Of a DNA stretch of 64,000 bases, positions 25,376-34,598 are shown in pieces. The notes below the pieces were generated by a model. That model had not been told where the DNA came from, searched no databases, and was given only the letters and a program-made list of their open reading frames with translations. Positions within the stretch are counted from its first letter, which is position 1. Every line of letters starts with the position of its first letter. The translations under genes and the position numbers were made by a program. The stretch is from JABMOV01 sp964344305 (lineage in GTDB: Bacteria; Fidelibacterota; Marinisomatia; Marinisomatales; JABMOV01), in assembly GCA_964344305.1 (NCBI GenBank), contig CAYFMT010000008.1:1-64000 (forward strand). Reading direction: 5' to 3'.

Positions 25376-26755
25376 ATGAATATTTACAACACGATTGATT
25401 CCTGGATGGCAAATGTTGCGGGAGCCCTGTGGGGTTTGCCGCTGGTCATTCTTCTTCTGGGAGGTGGCCTGTTCTTCATGGCATACAGCCGACTTTCTCC
25501 GTTTCGATTTTTCAGTCATGCCATTGATATAGTAAGAGGGAAATACGATTCCCATGATGATCCTGGACAGATCACCCATTTCCAGGCATTATCCAGCGCA
25601 TTGGCCAGCACCGTTGGAATGGGCAATGTGGCCGGCGTTGCAGTAGCCATTCATATGGGTGGACCGGGGGCAATCTTCTGGATGTGGCTCACGGCATTTT
25701 TAGGTATGGCCACAAAGTTTTTTACATGCACACTTGCCGTCATGTATCGTGGCAAGGATGATCAGGGTGAAGTGCAGGGTGGAGTCATGTACTATATTGA
25801 GGAAGGATTGGGTAAGTCTTTCAAACCATTAGCGTCCATGTTCAGTATTGCCGGACTCCTTGGATGTTTGTCCCTTTTCCAGGCAAACCAGCTTGCCCAG
25901 GTGATTCGAGATTATATCTATGTTCCCATGGATGTATTTCAGACCAATACATTTGCCGGTAATTTGACATCAGGACTCACCATGGCGTTTATCGTCAGTC
26001 TTGTTATTTTTGGTGGTATCAGGCGAATTGCTGCCGTGGCATCAAAACTCGTACCTGGAATGGTTGGGTTGTACCTTATTGCCGCCATCATCATCCTGGG
26101 AAAAAATGCATCGGAAATTCCGTCCCTCTTTGGTCTCATATTTTCAGATGCATTCACTGGAAATGCCGTCATGGGAGGTTCCCTGGGTTCAATGATCATT
26201 ATTGGGGTAAGGAGAGGGTTGTTTTCCAATGAGGCGGGGACCGGGACAGAAACCATGGCGCATGGGGCAGCAAAAACAACAGAACCGGTGAGAGAAGGAC
26301 TCGTTGCCATGCTTGGTCCATTTATCGATACCATTGTGGTCTGTTCCATTACGGCTATTGTGATTTTATCCAGCGGTGTTTATACAGAAGATGTAAATGG
26401 TGTCACCATGACAGCCATGGCTTTTGAAAAAGAACTGGGTTCAATGGGGCATTATCTTCTGATCACTGCCGTTCTCACCTTTGCCATGTCCACCATGTTT
26501 GGGTACTGTTATTATGGACGAAAATGCACGTCCCACCTGTTTGGAACAAAGTATAAAAACTATTATAACTGGTTCTACGTCATCATGATTGTGATTGCTT
26601 CGGTCAGTTCTCTTGACCTGGCCATCAATGTTATTGATTCATCATTTGCGTTAATGGTTATACCAACCATGGTGGCAACGCTGCTATTATCACCAAGGGT
26701 AATGGCTGCAGCAAGAATCTATTTTGCGCGTGTTAGAAGTGGAGAGAATCTCTAA
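25376..26755 (+). CDS. Sodium:amino-acid symporter, AGCS family (second copy)
   Basis: 459 residues with about eleven hydrophobic segments and the AGCS motifs STVGMGNVAGVAVAIHMGGPGAIFWMW and GLFSNEAGTGTETMAHGAAK. It is shorter than, and clearly diverged from, the copy at 13582, so the two probably differ in substrate. ATG 25376 follows a purine-rich GGGATAGGAGATAGG leader. An 8-bp hairpin (25319-25340) lies in the 5' spacer. It converges with prmA, the ends overlapping by four bases. Confidence 0.92.
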   Translation: MNIYNTIDSWMANVAGALWGLPLVILLLGGGLFFMAYSRLSPFRFFSHAIDIVRGKYDSHDDPGQITHFQALSSALASTVGMGNVAGVAVAIHMGGPGAIFWMWLTAFLGMATKFFTCTLAVMYRGKDDQGEVQGGVMYYIEEGLGKSFKPLASMFSIAGLLGCLSLFQANQLAQVIRDYIYVPMDVFQTNTFAGNLTSGLTMAFIVSLVIFGGIRRIAAVASKLVPGMVGLYLIAAIIILGKNASEIPSLFGLIFSDAFTGNAVMGGSLGSMIIIGVRRGLFSNEAGTGTETMAHGAAKTTEPVREGLVAMLGPFIDTIVVCSITAIVILSSGVYTEDVNGVTMTAMAFEKELGSMGHYLLITAVLTFAMSTMFGYCYYGRKCTSHLFGTKYKNYYNWFYVIMIVIASVSSLDLAINVIDSSFALMVIPTMVATLLLSPRVMAAARIYFARVRSGENL

Positions 26756-27636
26756 TAAACTTTTCGCCCTTCCAGTAAAGCCCAACCATCCATAGTCTCA
26801 GGTTCAAAGAACTGAAAGGAATCTGAGTACTTTTTAGTTAATTCTGAAACCTGATGATTCATAATTCCCGACAAAAGAAGGGTCCCATTGATCTTTGTGT
26901 ATTTGGTTAGCTCAGCTGAAAGGGTCATTAGGGGTCTGGCAAGGATGTTGGCTATGACCAAATTGTAATCGCCCTGAATGCTAGAAACACTTACTCCAGA
27001 GATGTCTACCTGATTTCGTTGGGCATTTATGTTCGTGGACTCCAGTGCCTGAGGGTCAATATCCGTGGCTACCACCTCGCCTGCACCCAGCAATTTTGCC
27101 CCTATGCCAAGAATGCCTGATCCACAACCAAAGTCCAGAATAGAATCGCCATGATTTAGATGCTTGATCAACCATTTCAAACAGAGTTTTGTAGTGGGAT
27201 GGGTACCTGAACCAAAGGCCAATCCTGGATCAAGTCGCAGATTGGTTGCATTTGAATCCACAGGATCACACCAGGTTGGTACAACCCAGAATGAAGAATC
27301 AATCTGGATGGGTGGAAAATCATCACGACCTGCGCGTGCCCAGTCTTCCTCTTCAACAGGCTCTACAACATACCGAGGATGATGATCCCATTTGGTATGG
27401 GTAGCCAGCGATGTGACAAATGTATCTGGAGAGATGCTGGTATTCAGGACGCAGGTAAGGTGTGCATCAGGGAGTTCATCCCAGAATGAGATTTCTTGTT
27501 CATGAAACCATGGATCGGATTCACGTTCAGCATGGATGGATACTGAAGATGCACCACATTCAAGAGCCATATCACAGATAAATTCTGTAATGGATTCTTC
27601 AATAAATAAATGGATTCTGTTGTAAGACGGATTCAA
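26752..27636 (-). CDS. prmA: Ribosomal protein L11 methyltransferase
   Basis: SAM-dependent methyltransferase that trimethylates ribosomal protein L11, 294 residues. It shows an N-terminal substrate domain, then LDPGLAFGSGTHPTTKLCL and the SAM-binding motif LDFGCGSGILGIGAKLLGA with the acidic TDIDPQAL, and NILARPL (NPPY-like motif IV). The TTG start at 27636 overlaps the stop of the upstream beta-lactamase-like gene (TTGA). Confidence 0.92.
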   Translation of the reverse strand: MNPSYNRIHLFIEESITEFICDMALECGASSVSIHAERESDPWFHEQEISFWDELPDAHLTCVLNTSISPDTFVTSLATHTKWDHHPRYVVEPVEEEDWARAGRDDFPPIQIDSSFWVVPTWCDPVDSNATNLRLDPGLAFGSGTHPTTKLCLKWLIKHLNHGDSILDFGCGSGILGIGAKLLGAGEVVATDIDPQALESTNINAQRNQVDISGVSVSSIQGDYNLVIANILARPLMTLSAELTKYTKINGTLLLSGIMNHQVSELTKKYSDSFQFFEPETMDGWALLEGRKVY

Positions 27637-28541
27637 TGCAGGTCATCAATTCCGGGGGCTGGTTCCCAGGGAAATCCCGATTCATAATAGTTCCACACCA
27701 GTTCGGTTATATCACGAATGAGGACATACCCTGCATTGTCACTGACCCATCTTGTGTCATCCTGGTTATTGGTGATAATACACAGCGCAATATCACCATG
27801 TGGTGCATTGATGATGAGCACTTCAGATTTAGAGGCCGATACGGCACCCTGTTTCGATGCAACCTGAATTTCTGGTGGAATGCGGCTCAGGGCTTCACCA
27901 TCCCAGTAGGTCCTGCAGAGATTTCTGTACATGTCTTCGCTTGCACGTTGAGACACCATGGTACCCTCACGAATAGAGATGAGCAGGTTTGCCATCTCTC
28001 TTGGAGTAGTTTGTCCCCATCCATACTGTTCCCAGTTCCCATGACGACCTTCTGTACGGGAATTCATGCGGGTGGATTCGTACCCATTGGTTGATAAGAA
28101 TTCATTTATAGCGGTCCCTGTTCCTGCGAGATCCTGGAGCCACAGACTGGCGTAGTTGTCACTGAAAATGAGCATATGTGCAATGAGTTTGTTGATGGAA
28201 ATATCTTCACCTTCAGCAAACCGGGAAATGGCATCATCAGATTTATATGGGTAATTAATGGAATCCCTGTAGAAGATCAGGACGGAATCCAGGGCAAGTT
28301 CCTGTTTTTCTATCCGATCATAGACTTTCACAAGGATGGGTACCTTTATCATGCTGGCAGTAGGAAAAATCATGTCCGCATTGATGGCAATTTCATCCTT
28401 ACGTTCAAGATGCAGTAGATAAACACCGGCATCTCCATTGAATTGGTCTATCTTTTCCTGAATTTGATGTTCGAGGTCTCCAGTGGATTGACATGAAATG
28501 AGGAAAATGAGGATTGGGAAAATGGTTGTTGTTTTATTCAT
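27633..28541 (-). CDS. Class A beta-lactamase-like serine hydrolase lipoprotein
   Basis: 302 residues. The N-terminus is a lipoprotein signal with FLISC (Cys17). Penicillin-recognising motifs are present: SMIK (Ser63-Lys66), SDN (127-129) and KQG (230-232) in place of KTG. The omega loop (STRMNSRTEG...WGQTTPREMANLL) is not a clean ExxLN, so efficient deacylation of beta-lactams is doubtful. It could be a peptidoglycan carboxypeptidase or esterase as easily as a resistance enzyme. It is coupled to prmA and lies beside the MurQ/NamZ group. Confidence 0.82.
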   Translation of the reverse strand: MNKTTTIFPILIFLISCQSTGDLEHQIQEKIDQFNGDAGVYLLHLERKDEIAINADMIFPTASMIKVPILVKVYDRIEKQELALDSVLIFYRDSINYPYKSDDAISRFAEGEDISINKLIAHMLIFSDNYASLWLQDLAGTGTAINEFLSTNGYESTRMNSRTEGRHGNWEQYGWGQTTPREMANLLISIREGTMVSQRASEDMYRNLCRTYWDGEALSRIPPEIQVASKQGAVSASKSEVLIINAPHGDIALCIITNNQDDTRWVSDNAGYVLIRDITELVWNYYESGFPWEPAPGIDDLH

Positions 28542-28600
28542 GGTGAAAAATAGTTTTATTTGGTTATTTGCCTCAATGGCTTTGTCTTTAATTTCCTTCC

Positions 28601-29524
28601 ATGGATGATAAACAATTACAAAACAGACGCCACCTCACCACTGAGAAGCAGAATCCGAATTCCTACCAGATTGATAAGAAATCCGTATCTGATATCCTCA
28701 AAACCATCAACAATGAAGATAAAACCATCGCCATTGCAGTAGAAAAAGCCATCCCGGCACTCACCACTACTGTAGAAATGGCTGTGGAAGCATTGCGAAA
28801 TGGGCACAGAATATTCTATGTTGGTGCCGGCACGTCCGGTCGACTGGGTGTACTGGATTCTACAGAAATGCCTCCAACCTATTCTGCTCCACGTGACTGG
28901 TTCCAAGGATTGATTGCAGGAGGGAGAGAGGCCCTGGTTCGTTCTATCGAAGGGGCAGAAGATAATCCAAAAGATGCCCATCGCGATATGGATGAGGCTG
29001 GAGTCTCCTCAGGTGATCTTGTGATTGGAATAGCCAGCAGCAGTGCCACTCCCTATGTGGTAGGGGCGCTTGAGTATGGGAAATCCCTGGGGACAAAAAC
29101 CGCCTACATGATCTGTAACCCAAAACCCCTTACGGATGTGGATGTGGATGCACTTATTATTCTGGATGTTGGTCCAGAAATCATCACAGGTTCCACGAGA
29201 ATGAAATCAGGGACAGCGACGAAAATGGCGTTAAACATGATATCCACCACCACCATGATTCGATTAGGAAAAGTGTACGGCAATCTCATGGTTGACTTAC
29301 AGGTCGTGAATAAGAAACTCGTGGATCGTGGTTCACGAATTATTGAAACCATGACGGGTTTACCCTATGAAAAGTCAAAACAAATGCTGGAACAAGCAGA
29401 TGGATCTGTGAAGACAGCCATTGTCATGGCATTAAAGGGGTTCACCAGGGATGAGGCAGTTGACGCCCTTAAGAAGGCAAATGGTGTGACACGCGATGTG
29501 ATTGGAGATGTGGAGGGGTTGTAA
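28601..29524 (+). CDS. murQ: N-acetylmuramic acid 6-phosphate etherase
   Basis: SIS-fold lyase of 307 residues that splits D-lactate from MurNAc-6-phosphate to give GlcNAc-6-phosphate in cell-wall recycling. Motifs: FYVGAGTSGRLGVLDSTEMPPT, IAGGREALVRSIEGAED and GSTRMKSGTATK. The C-terminal helical tail with EAVDALKKANGVTRDVI is typical. It ends exactly where the convergent NamZ gene ends (29524/29525), so both genes of the MurNAc route meet tail to tail. Confidence 0.95.
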   Translation: MDDKQLQNRRHLTTEKQNPNSYQIDKKSVSDILKTINNEDKTIAIAVEKAIPALTTTVEMAVEALRNGHRIFYVGAGTSGRLGVLDSTEMPPTYSAPRDWFQGLIAGGREALVRSIEGAEDNPKDAHRDMDEAGVSSGDLVIGIASSSATPYVVGALEYGKSLGTKTAYMICNPKPLTDVDVDALIILDVGPEIITGSTRMKSGTATKMALNMISTTTMIRLGKVYGNLMVDLQVVNKKLVDRGSRIIETMTGLPYEKSKQMLEQADGSVKTAIVMALKGFTRDEAVDALKKANGVTRDVIGDVEGL

Positions 29525-30790
29525 TCAATACAAACGGTATTGATCTCTTTTCTCGATGTAATCTGTCAAATGTATCTTTTGTACTAATTCCGGCTGTTCA
29601 ATAAATGTATTCCAGTCATCATTACCCCAGAGCTTATTGAACCATTTTTCATTGTATTCGATTTTATCCGGATACAATTCTTGAATAGTTGAGAGTATCT
29701 TAATACCAGTGTATACTGCCTTAATAGAATTTCTGTCAATGATATGCAACTGAACGCCGGAACACTCCTCACCCAGGTATCTTGGGTTAGTAGATTTTCC
29801 GGGAATGGATTCGGGTATATACTTTATCGGTGAGAATACAATTCCAGGTATTTCATCCCGATTAAGCTCTTGTGAAAGCTTTTTCCCATCAATCCAGGGA
29901 GCACCCAGTTTGAGAAATGGTGTATGTGTGCCTCGACCTTCATTAATATTAACAGCCTCAAGAAAACAGATGCCCGGGTAAACGATGGAAGTCTCAAGAT
30001 TTGGTATGTTTGGAGAAGGAGCGACCCAGGGGATAATGCAATCATCAACCCATGTGCTTGGAGCCCAGCCATTCAGTTTTATTACCTTTAGCGATGGTGG
30101 TTCAGGTACCCATTTTTCACCAACCATCATAAGAGCCAGTTCTCCACAGGTAGAACCATATTGAACCGGTATTGGATAATTTCCCACAAAAGATCTGAAT
30201 TTCACATCCAGAACAGGTCCTTCGACTCTGTCATTGCGAATGGGGTTTGGTCTATCGAGGATAAAGACTGGAATATCATTTTCTTCAGCAGCTTCCAATA
30301 CCAATCCCATGGTAGAGATGTATGTGTAAAAACGTGCACCAATATCCTGAATATCATAGAGAATTACGTCAATCCCCTTTAGCATATCCGGCGTTGGTTT
30401 TCGAGTTTTGCCGTAAAGGCTAACGACAGTAGGGAGGTGGACCTCCCTACCATTATACATGACTTTTTCACCTGCATCAGCCTCACCAAAAAGCCCATGT
30501 TCTGGAGAAAAAATGATTTTAAGAGAAATACCCGGTTTCTCCAGGAGGAGTGTGTAATTCGGAATACCATCCTTATTCACACCTGTATGGTTGGTGACCA
30601 ATGCAATGGATTTGCCCTGGAGTAGATGCAGGCTGTCTGACAGTATAATATCCAGTCCAGTGCGGATTTGAACGGGCTCATAAAGCTGGTCTGGTTGACC
30701 TTTATGTTTCTCTGACTCAAGCTGATGAATCCCGATTCGGTCCTGGGAAACTGCCACTGTCAGGAGAATGATAAAGAAAAACCGATACAT
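29525..30790 (-). CDS. namZ: Exo-beta-N-acetylmuramidase NamZ (DUF1343 family)
   Basis: 421 residues with a short signal peptide. The DUF1343 core is easily recognised: GKSIALVTNHTGVNKDG, IIFSPEHGLFGEADAGE, VSLYGKTRKPTPDML, YDIQDIGARFYTYISTMG and LDRPNPI. Characterised NamZ removes terminal MurNAc from peptidoglycan fragments, feeding MurNAc kinase and MurQ. The neighbouring murQ supports this role. Its start abuts the end of the GH18 gene upstream (30790), suggesting a lysA-GH18-namZ transcript. Confidence 0.9.
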   Translation of the reverse strand: MYRFFFIILLTVAVSQDRIGIHQLESEKHKGQPDQLYEPVQIRTGLDIILSDSLHLLQGKSIALVTNHTGVNKDGIPNYTLLLEKPGISLKIIFSPEHGLFGEADAGEKVMYNGREVHLPTVVSLYGKTRKPTPDMLKGIDVILYDIQDIGARFYTYISTMGLVLEAAEENDIPVFILDRPNPIRNDRVEGPVLDVKFRSFVGNYPIPVQYGSTCGELALMMVGEKWVPEPPSLKVIKLNGWAPSTWVDDCIIPWVAPSPNIPNLETSIVYPGICFLEAVNINEGRGTHTPFLKLGAPWIDGKKLSQELNRDEIPGIVFSPIKYIPESIPGKSTNPRYLGEECSGVQLHIIDRNSIKAVYTGIKILSTIQELYPDKIEYNEKWFNKLWGNDDWNTFIEQPELVQKIHLTDYIEKRDQYRLY

Positions 30791-33204
30791 TATTTCAGGA
30801 CAGTAAATTTCACAGATTGTGATTGAAGACCGGTGGTGAGTCGGGCGAAGTATATGCCGGATGATACGTTATATCCATGGATTGATTCACCATTCCACTC
30901 GATGTGTTGTACCTGTGAATTTGGACCAATGTTGTGGGAGAAAACCATTTCCCCAAGAGCATTGTAAATACTCAGGGTCGCAGGATTTATGGATTGTGCC
31001 TGATTGAAGGAGATGGTAACTGATGCATTTGTAGGGTTTGGGTAGATTGATGATATCTGTAAATCATCCGGTAAAAGGTAATTTTGGTCTTCGGCATCAT
31101 TTACTGCATAGAACCAGGTTAGAATGGCTTGCATCAGGTCATTCCTTTGTTCGGTATAATAAACAGATTCAAATCCAATGGCCAGGTAAACAATAGCTCC
31201 AGGTGTTGAGCTGGATCCAAAATTTCCAAAATAGTTTATTCCGGCTCCTCCCTCTGAATTATAATCCACGCCTGAATATTTGAGGCATGTGGTGGCACCT
31301 CCTACGGGTTTAATCCCATCGGGATAGTCTGTATCATATGATCCATGAGTTCCGTCATCAAACGAAAAAGTGCCCACGGAGCTTAGAATGCTGTTGGTTG
31401 GCGGGAAGACAGAATAAACATTGGTATTATCAACGATATAATCCGCCTTTAGGTAGTCTGCATAAAACTGCTGATCGCTGCTTGATCCCTGTGCCACAAG
31501 GTCATACCCAATCTCAGAACCTGAAACAAATAGATTACCTCCATTCTCAAGATAGTCTGTAACAACATTTTGTTCCTGATACGAGAATGAGTGTGTGGTA
31601 CTACCTTCTTCACCCAATACCCAGTCAACTACAGAATAACTGCTAAGATCAACTGAGCCGTTTTCGATGACTTCATTGGATACAGCATCAAATCCATATC
31701 CAGCTTCGTGAATGGCATTTCCATGACGGAGTACCGCATCAAAAGTATTAGTGGTGCCAGATGTTCTGTCAAACCCATGAATAACCAGAATGTCATTTTC
31801 TGATCCCGGAACAGCACCCAATAACTCCGTATTGCTGCTTGTCCCATGTGAATTCTGAGCATATAACCTGAAATAAAATGGAATCCCTGAAGTTTCATTT
31901 TCCAGAATAATTGGTGACTGATTATAGGGTCCATGTCCTGTAACGATTGAACCGGTATTATCATATTGCAGTACGATAAACTCTGCCACACCAGACGGTT
32001 CAGAGAAGGAAATGGTCAAAGATCCATTCCCATCCGCCAGGACTGATACATCCTCAGGAACACCGGGAGGTCCATCACCACCAAACTTAGATTCCAGAGC
32101 GTCCCATAGTTCCGTATTGCTGCCATCGTATCCTAATGCCCACATACCCACTCCCTGAAGGTTATTATCCAGTGCGAGGTCATATTTTAGACTTAGAGAC
32201 AAGCTGTCATCATACCATCCCTGGTGCCATTCAGTTGATTGATAATTATACCAGGGGGTCTGAGAGGAATTGTGCCACATTTTTCCATAGGATTGTGCCA
32301 GAGGTTCTGCGGCAGCATAGGTACGCGAGGAGCCGGTCCCTGTTGTGTTAGCTCCCGGGAGACCGGATTCTGCCGGCCAGTCAAAACCGTAGTAAGGGCA
32401 CCCGAGAATGAGCTTGGATGAGTTGTTACCGGTATGTGAGAGGTAGTAGTCCACTGTATTTGTTACGTTGTAGTTGTAACCGGTCAATGGTGCCACTGCG
32501 CCAGTCGTCGGGGCAGAACTCCAGTGATAATCGTATCCCATGATGAAGAGTCCGTCACAGATAGAAGCAAGCGCATTCAAATTCCATTCATTGGACCAAT
32601 CAACAGCAGGAGTGGCAATGGTGACTTCTGACCCTGGGATGGCGGTGTGGAATGCATTGGTTAAATCTGTAATGAACGTAACCATGTTGCCTGTTTGTGA
32701 GGATGGAAATGCCTCAAAATCGATATTGACACCATCAGCATTTCCGGCCTGAACCTGTGTCAGCAGGTTATCTATAAGGTTCTGCCGATTTGCGGCACTG
32801 CTTAACAATATTGTGAGGCCTGATTCACTAAAAAGTGTGGCGCACAGGACAACTTTAACGCCATGGGAGTGGGCTTCGTTTATGAGGCCTGTTACCGGCC
32901 ATCCGTGCAAATTTGTTAAATCTCCGTTTGGGGCCACTTCTGCTGAAAAATACGCAATGGTTGTCAAGAGGTTATAATCATAAGACTGCCAGCTTGTACC
33001 CTGCCAGTATGGATGGTATCCAAAGATAGTGTGAGATGGCACAACAGTCCTCGGTTGTAGATCCATTGGCCTGGTTTTTTCCTGAGAGGAAGGTGTTTCT
33101 GTGTAATGTTCGTTATGATATTCCAGTTCTCGCTGATGAATACTTCTGGAATCTTGAGAAATAATGAACGTTAAACATATCAGGAATACAATCAGATATC
33201 GCAT
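30790..33204 (-). CDS. Secreted GH18 glycoside hydrolase with FN3, GATase-like and T9SS sorting domains
   Basis: 804 residues. Order: signal peptide (1-16); GH18 barrel (~56-372) with DGVNIDFE (157-164), the catalytic Glu being E164; fibronectin-III-like domain (~376-465); a domain beginning ILVIHGFDRTSG (~470-700) of the type found in secreted amidase/xanthan-lyase proteins; and a T9SS tail (~712-804, IYPNPTN...GIYFARL...VKFTVLK). The DGVNIDFE form is that of the YaaH/spore-cortex side of GH18 rather than classic chitinases, fitting a peptidoglycan or chitin-like substrate. It overlaps lysA by 13 bases. Confidence 0.88.
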   Translation of the reverse strand: MRYLIVFLICLTFIISQDSRSIHQRELEYHNEHYTETPSSQEKTRPMDLQPRTVVPSHTIFGYHPYWQGTSWQSYDYNLLTTIAYFSAEVAPNGDLTNLHGWPVTGLINEAHSHGVKVVLCATLFSESGLTILLSSAANRQNLIDNLLTQVQAGNADGVNIDFEAFPSSQTGNMVTFITDLTNAFHTAIPGSEVTIATPAVDWSNEWNLNALASICDGLFIMGYDYHWSSAPTTGAVAPLTGYNYNVTNTVDYYLSHTGNNSSKLILGCPYYGFDWPAESGLPGANTTGTGSSRTYAAAEPLAQSYGKMWHNSSQTPWYNYQSTEWHQGWYDDSLSLSLKYDLALDNNLQGVGMWALGYDGSNTELWDALESKFGGDGPPGVPEDVSVLADGNGSLTISFSEPSGVAEFIVLQYDNTGSIVTGHGPYNQSPIILENETSGIPFYFRLYAQNSHGTSSNTELLGAVPGSENDILVIHGFDRTSGTTNTFDAVLRHGNAIHEAGYGFDAVSNEVIENGSVDLSSYSVVDWVLGEEGSTTHSFSYQEQNVVTDYLENGGNLFVSGSEIGYDLVAQGSSSDQQFYADYLKADYIVDNTNVYSVFPPTNSILSSVGTFSFDDGTHGSYDTDYPDGIKPVGGATTCLKYSGVDYNSEGGAGINYFGNFGSSSTPGAIVYLAIGFESVYYTEQRNDLMQAILTWFYAVNDAEDQNYLLPDDLQISSIYPNPTNASVTISFNQAQSINPATLSIYNALGEMVFSHNIGPNSQVQHIEWNGESIHGYNVSSGIYFARLTTGLQSQSVKFTVLK

Positions 33205-34445
33205 GATGCAAACAACTCCTCAATGGTTTCTCTTCGACGAATAAGTGTCACAGTCTCTCCATCTAATAGAACTTCAGATGGTCTCGGACGATTATTGAAC
33301 TGATGGGACATTGCAAACCCATAGGCACCTGTATCCATAATGGCAATCAAGTCTCCTTCAGCGATGACAGGGAAAGGTCGATCGATGGCAAGGCGGTCAG
33401 TGTTCTCACATATCCTTCCGGTAATATCCACTGTTTTGCCAGGTGATTCATCCACGGCGCCAACCTTGTATATCCTGTGGTAGGCATTGTACAGGGCTGG
33501 ACGCATAAGGGTTTCCATCCCTGCGTCTGTCCCAACGAATGAACGATAGCTTTCCTTGGTACCGGTAACTTTGGTGATCAGGATTCCCGCATCACCAATA
33601 ATATATTTCCCGGGTTCGATCATTAATACAGGAGCGCTATCTCTATCGGGATAGTGGGTATAATATATATCGCTTAATGAACTGAATAGTGCGTCAACAT
33701 CCAGAACAGGATCATCATCTTTATATGGAATTCCATATCCACCACCGATAGAGATGAAGGACAGTGTTGAATCAATTTCGGCTTCAATTGAGCCTGCAAT
33801 TTCAAGAATGGCTTTTAACAAGGTACCAAAATATTCATGATCCAGCACCCCTGATCCTGCCATACATTGCAGTCCAAATTCATTGATACCAGCTGCTTTC
33901 GCTCTTGCATAGGCCGAGACAATTTGTTCCTTTGGTATGCCAAATTTAGCCTTATCACCGGCAGTGGTAATCTGGGAAAACCTGCCTTTTCCAAAACCCG
34001 GGTTCACACGGAATGAAATGCGTTTTGGTGTTCTAATACGTAGGAGACGGTCCAGTGATGTCATATCGTCAAGGTTGATAATTGATTCATATTCCAGCGC
34101 AGCCTGCAAATCATCCTGAGATTCGTAATTCCCAGTATAAATACACGTTTTTGTATCGATTCCACTTTTTCTTGCGGCATATAATTCACCGGGACTTGAA
34201 CAGTCCCCACCCAATTCTGGGAGATGCTCTTTAAAAAATGAAATCAAGTGCGGATTCGTATTCGCTTTTAGAGCATAGCAAATGTGATATCGGTGGAAAC
34301 TATTCCTCAGTGCTTGATTCAATCGGGTTAGATTAGAAATGATACGATCACCGGAATAAACATAGACAGGTGTTCCATATTGTTCAGCGATTGTTTTCAA
34401 AAATGGTTTGTTTTGGACCAGAGATAGAAGAGGATGTTTTGCCAT
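33192..34445 (-). CDS. lysA: Diaminopimelate decarboxylase
   Basis: PLP enzyme of 417 residues converting meso-diaminopimelate to lysine. It shows the PLP-lysine motif YALKANTNP (Lys60), the phosphate-binding ISIGGGYGIPY and the C-terminal CENTDRLA and DTGAYGFAMS motifs. It starts at ATG 34445 and is the first gene of a minus-strand set with the GH18 and NamZ genes, linking diaminopimelate use with wall turnover. Confidence 0.94.
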   Translation of the reverse strand: MAKHPLLSLVQNKPFLKTIAEQYGTPVYVYSGDRIISNLTRLNQALRNSFHRYHICYALKANTNPHLISFFKEHLPELGGDCSSPGELYAARKSGIDTKTCIYTGNYESQDDLQAALEYESIINLDDMTSLDRLLRIRTPKRISFRVNPGFGKGRFSQITTAGDKAKFGIPKEQIVSAYARAKAAGINEFGLQCMAGSGVLDHEYFGTLLKAILEIAGSIEAEIDSTLSFISIGGGYGIPYKDDDPVLDVDALFSSLSDIYYTHYPDRDSAPVLMIEPGKYIIGDAGILITKVTGTKESYRSFVGTDAGMETLMRPALYNAYHRIYKVGAVDESPGKTVDITGRICENTDRLAIDRPFPVIAEGDLIAIMDTGAYGFAMSHQFNNRPRPSEVLLDGETVTLIRRRETIEELFASCDI

Positions 34446-34598
34446 TTAGTGCCTGTTTATGATCGAATTAATGATGTGAAATAATACAACAGGTGAGAAT
34501 GAAGGACAATTCCAAGTTTCGCTTGCGTGTCTTATAACCACTATGTATTTTGACTTATTCTTCACTAATATTATCACCAACAAACAGGGTAATTCAGG

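Noticed and set aside
27636..28094. 152-codon plus-strand frame opposite the beta-lactamase-like gene
   Set aside because: The minus-strand protein has a lipobox, SxxK, SDN and KQG motifs; the plus frame is a shadow without known features.
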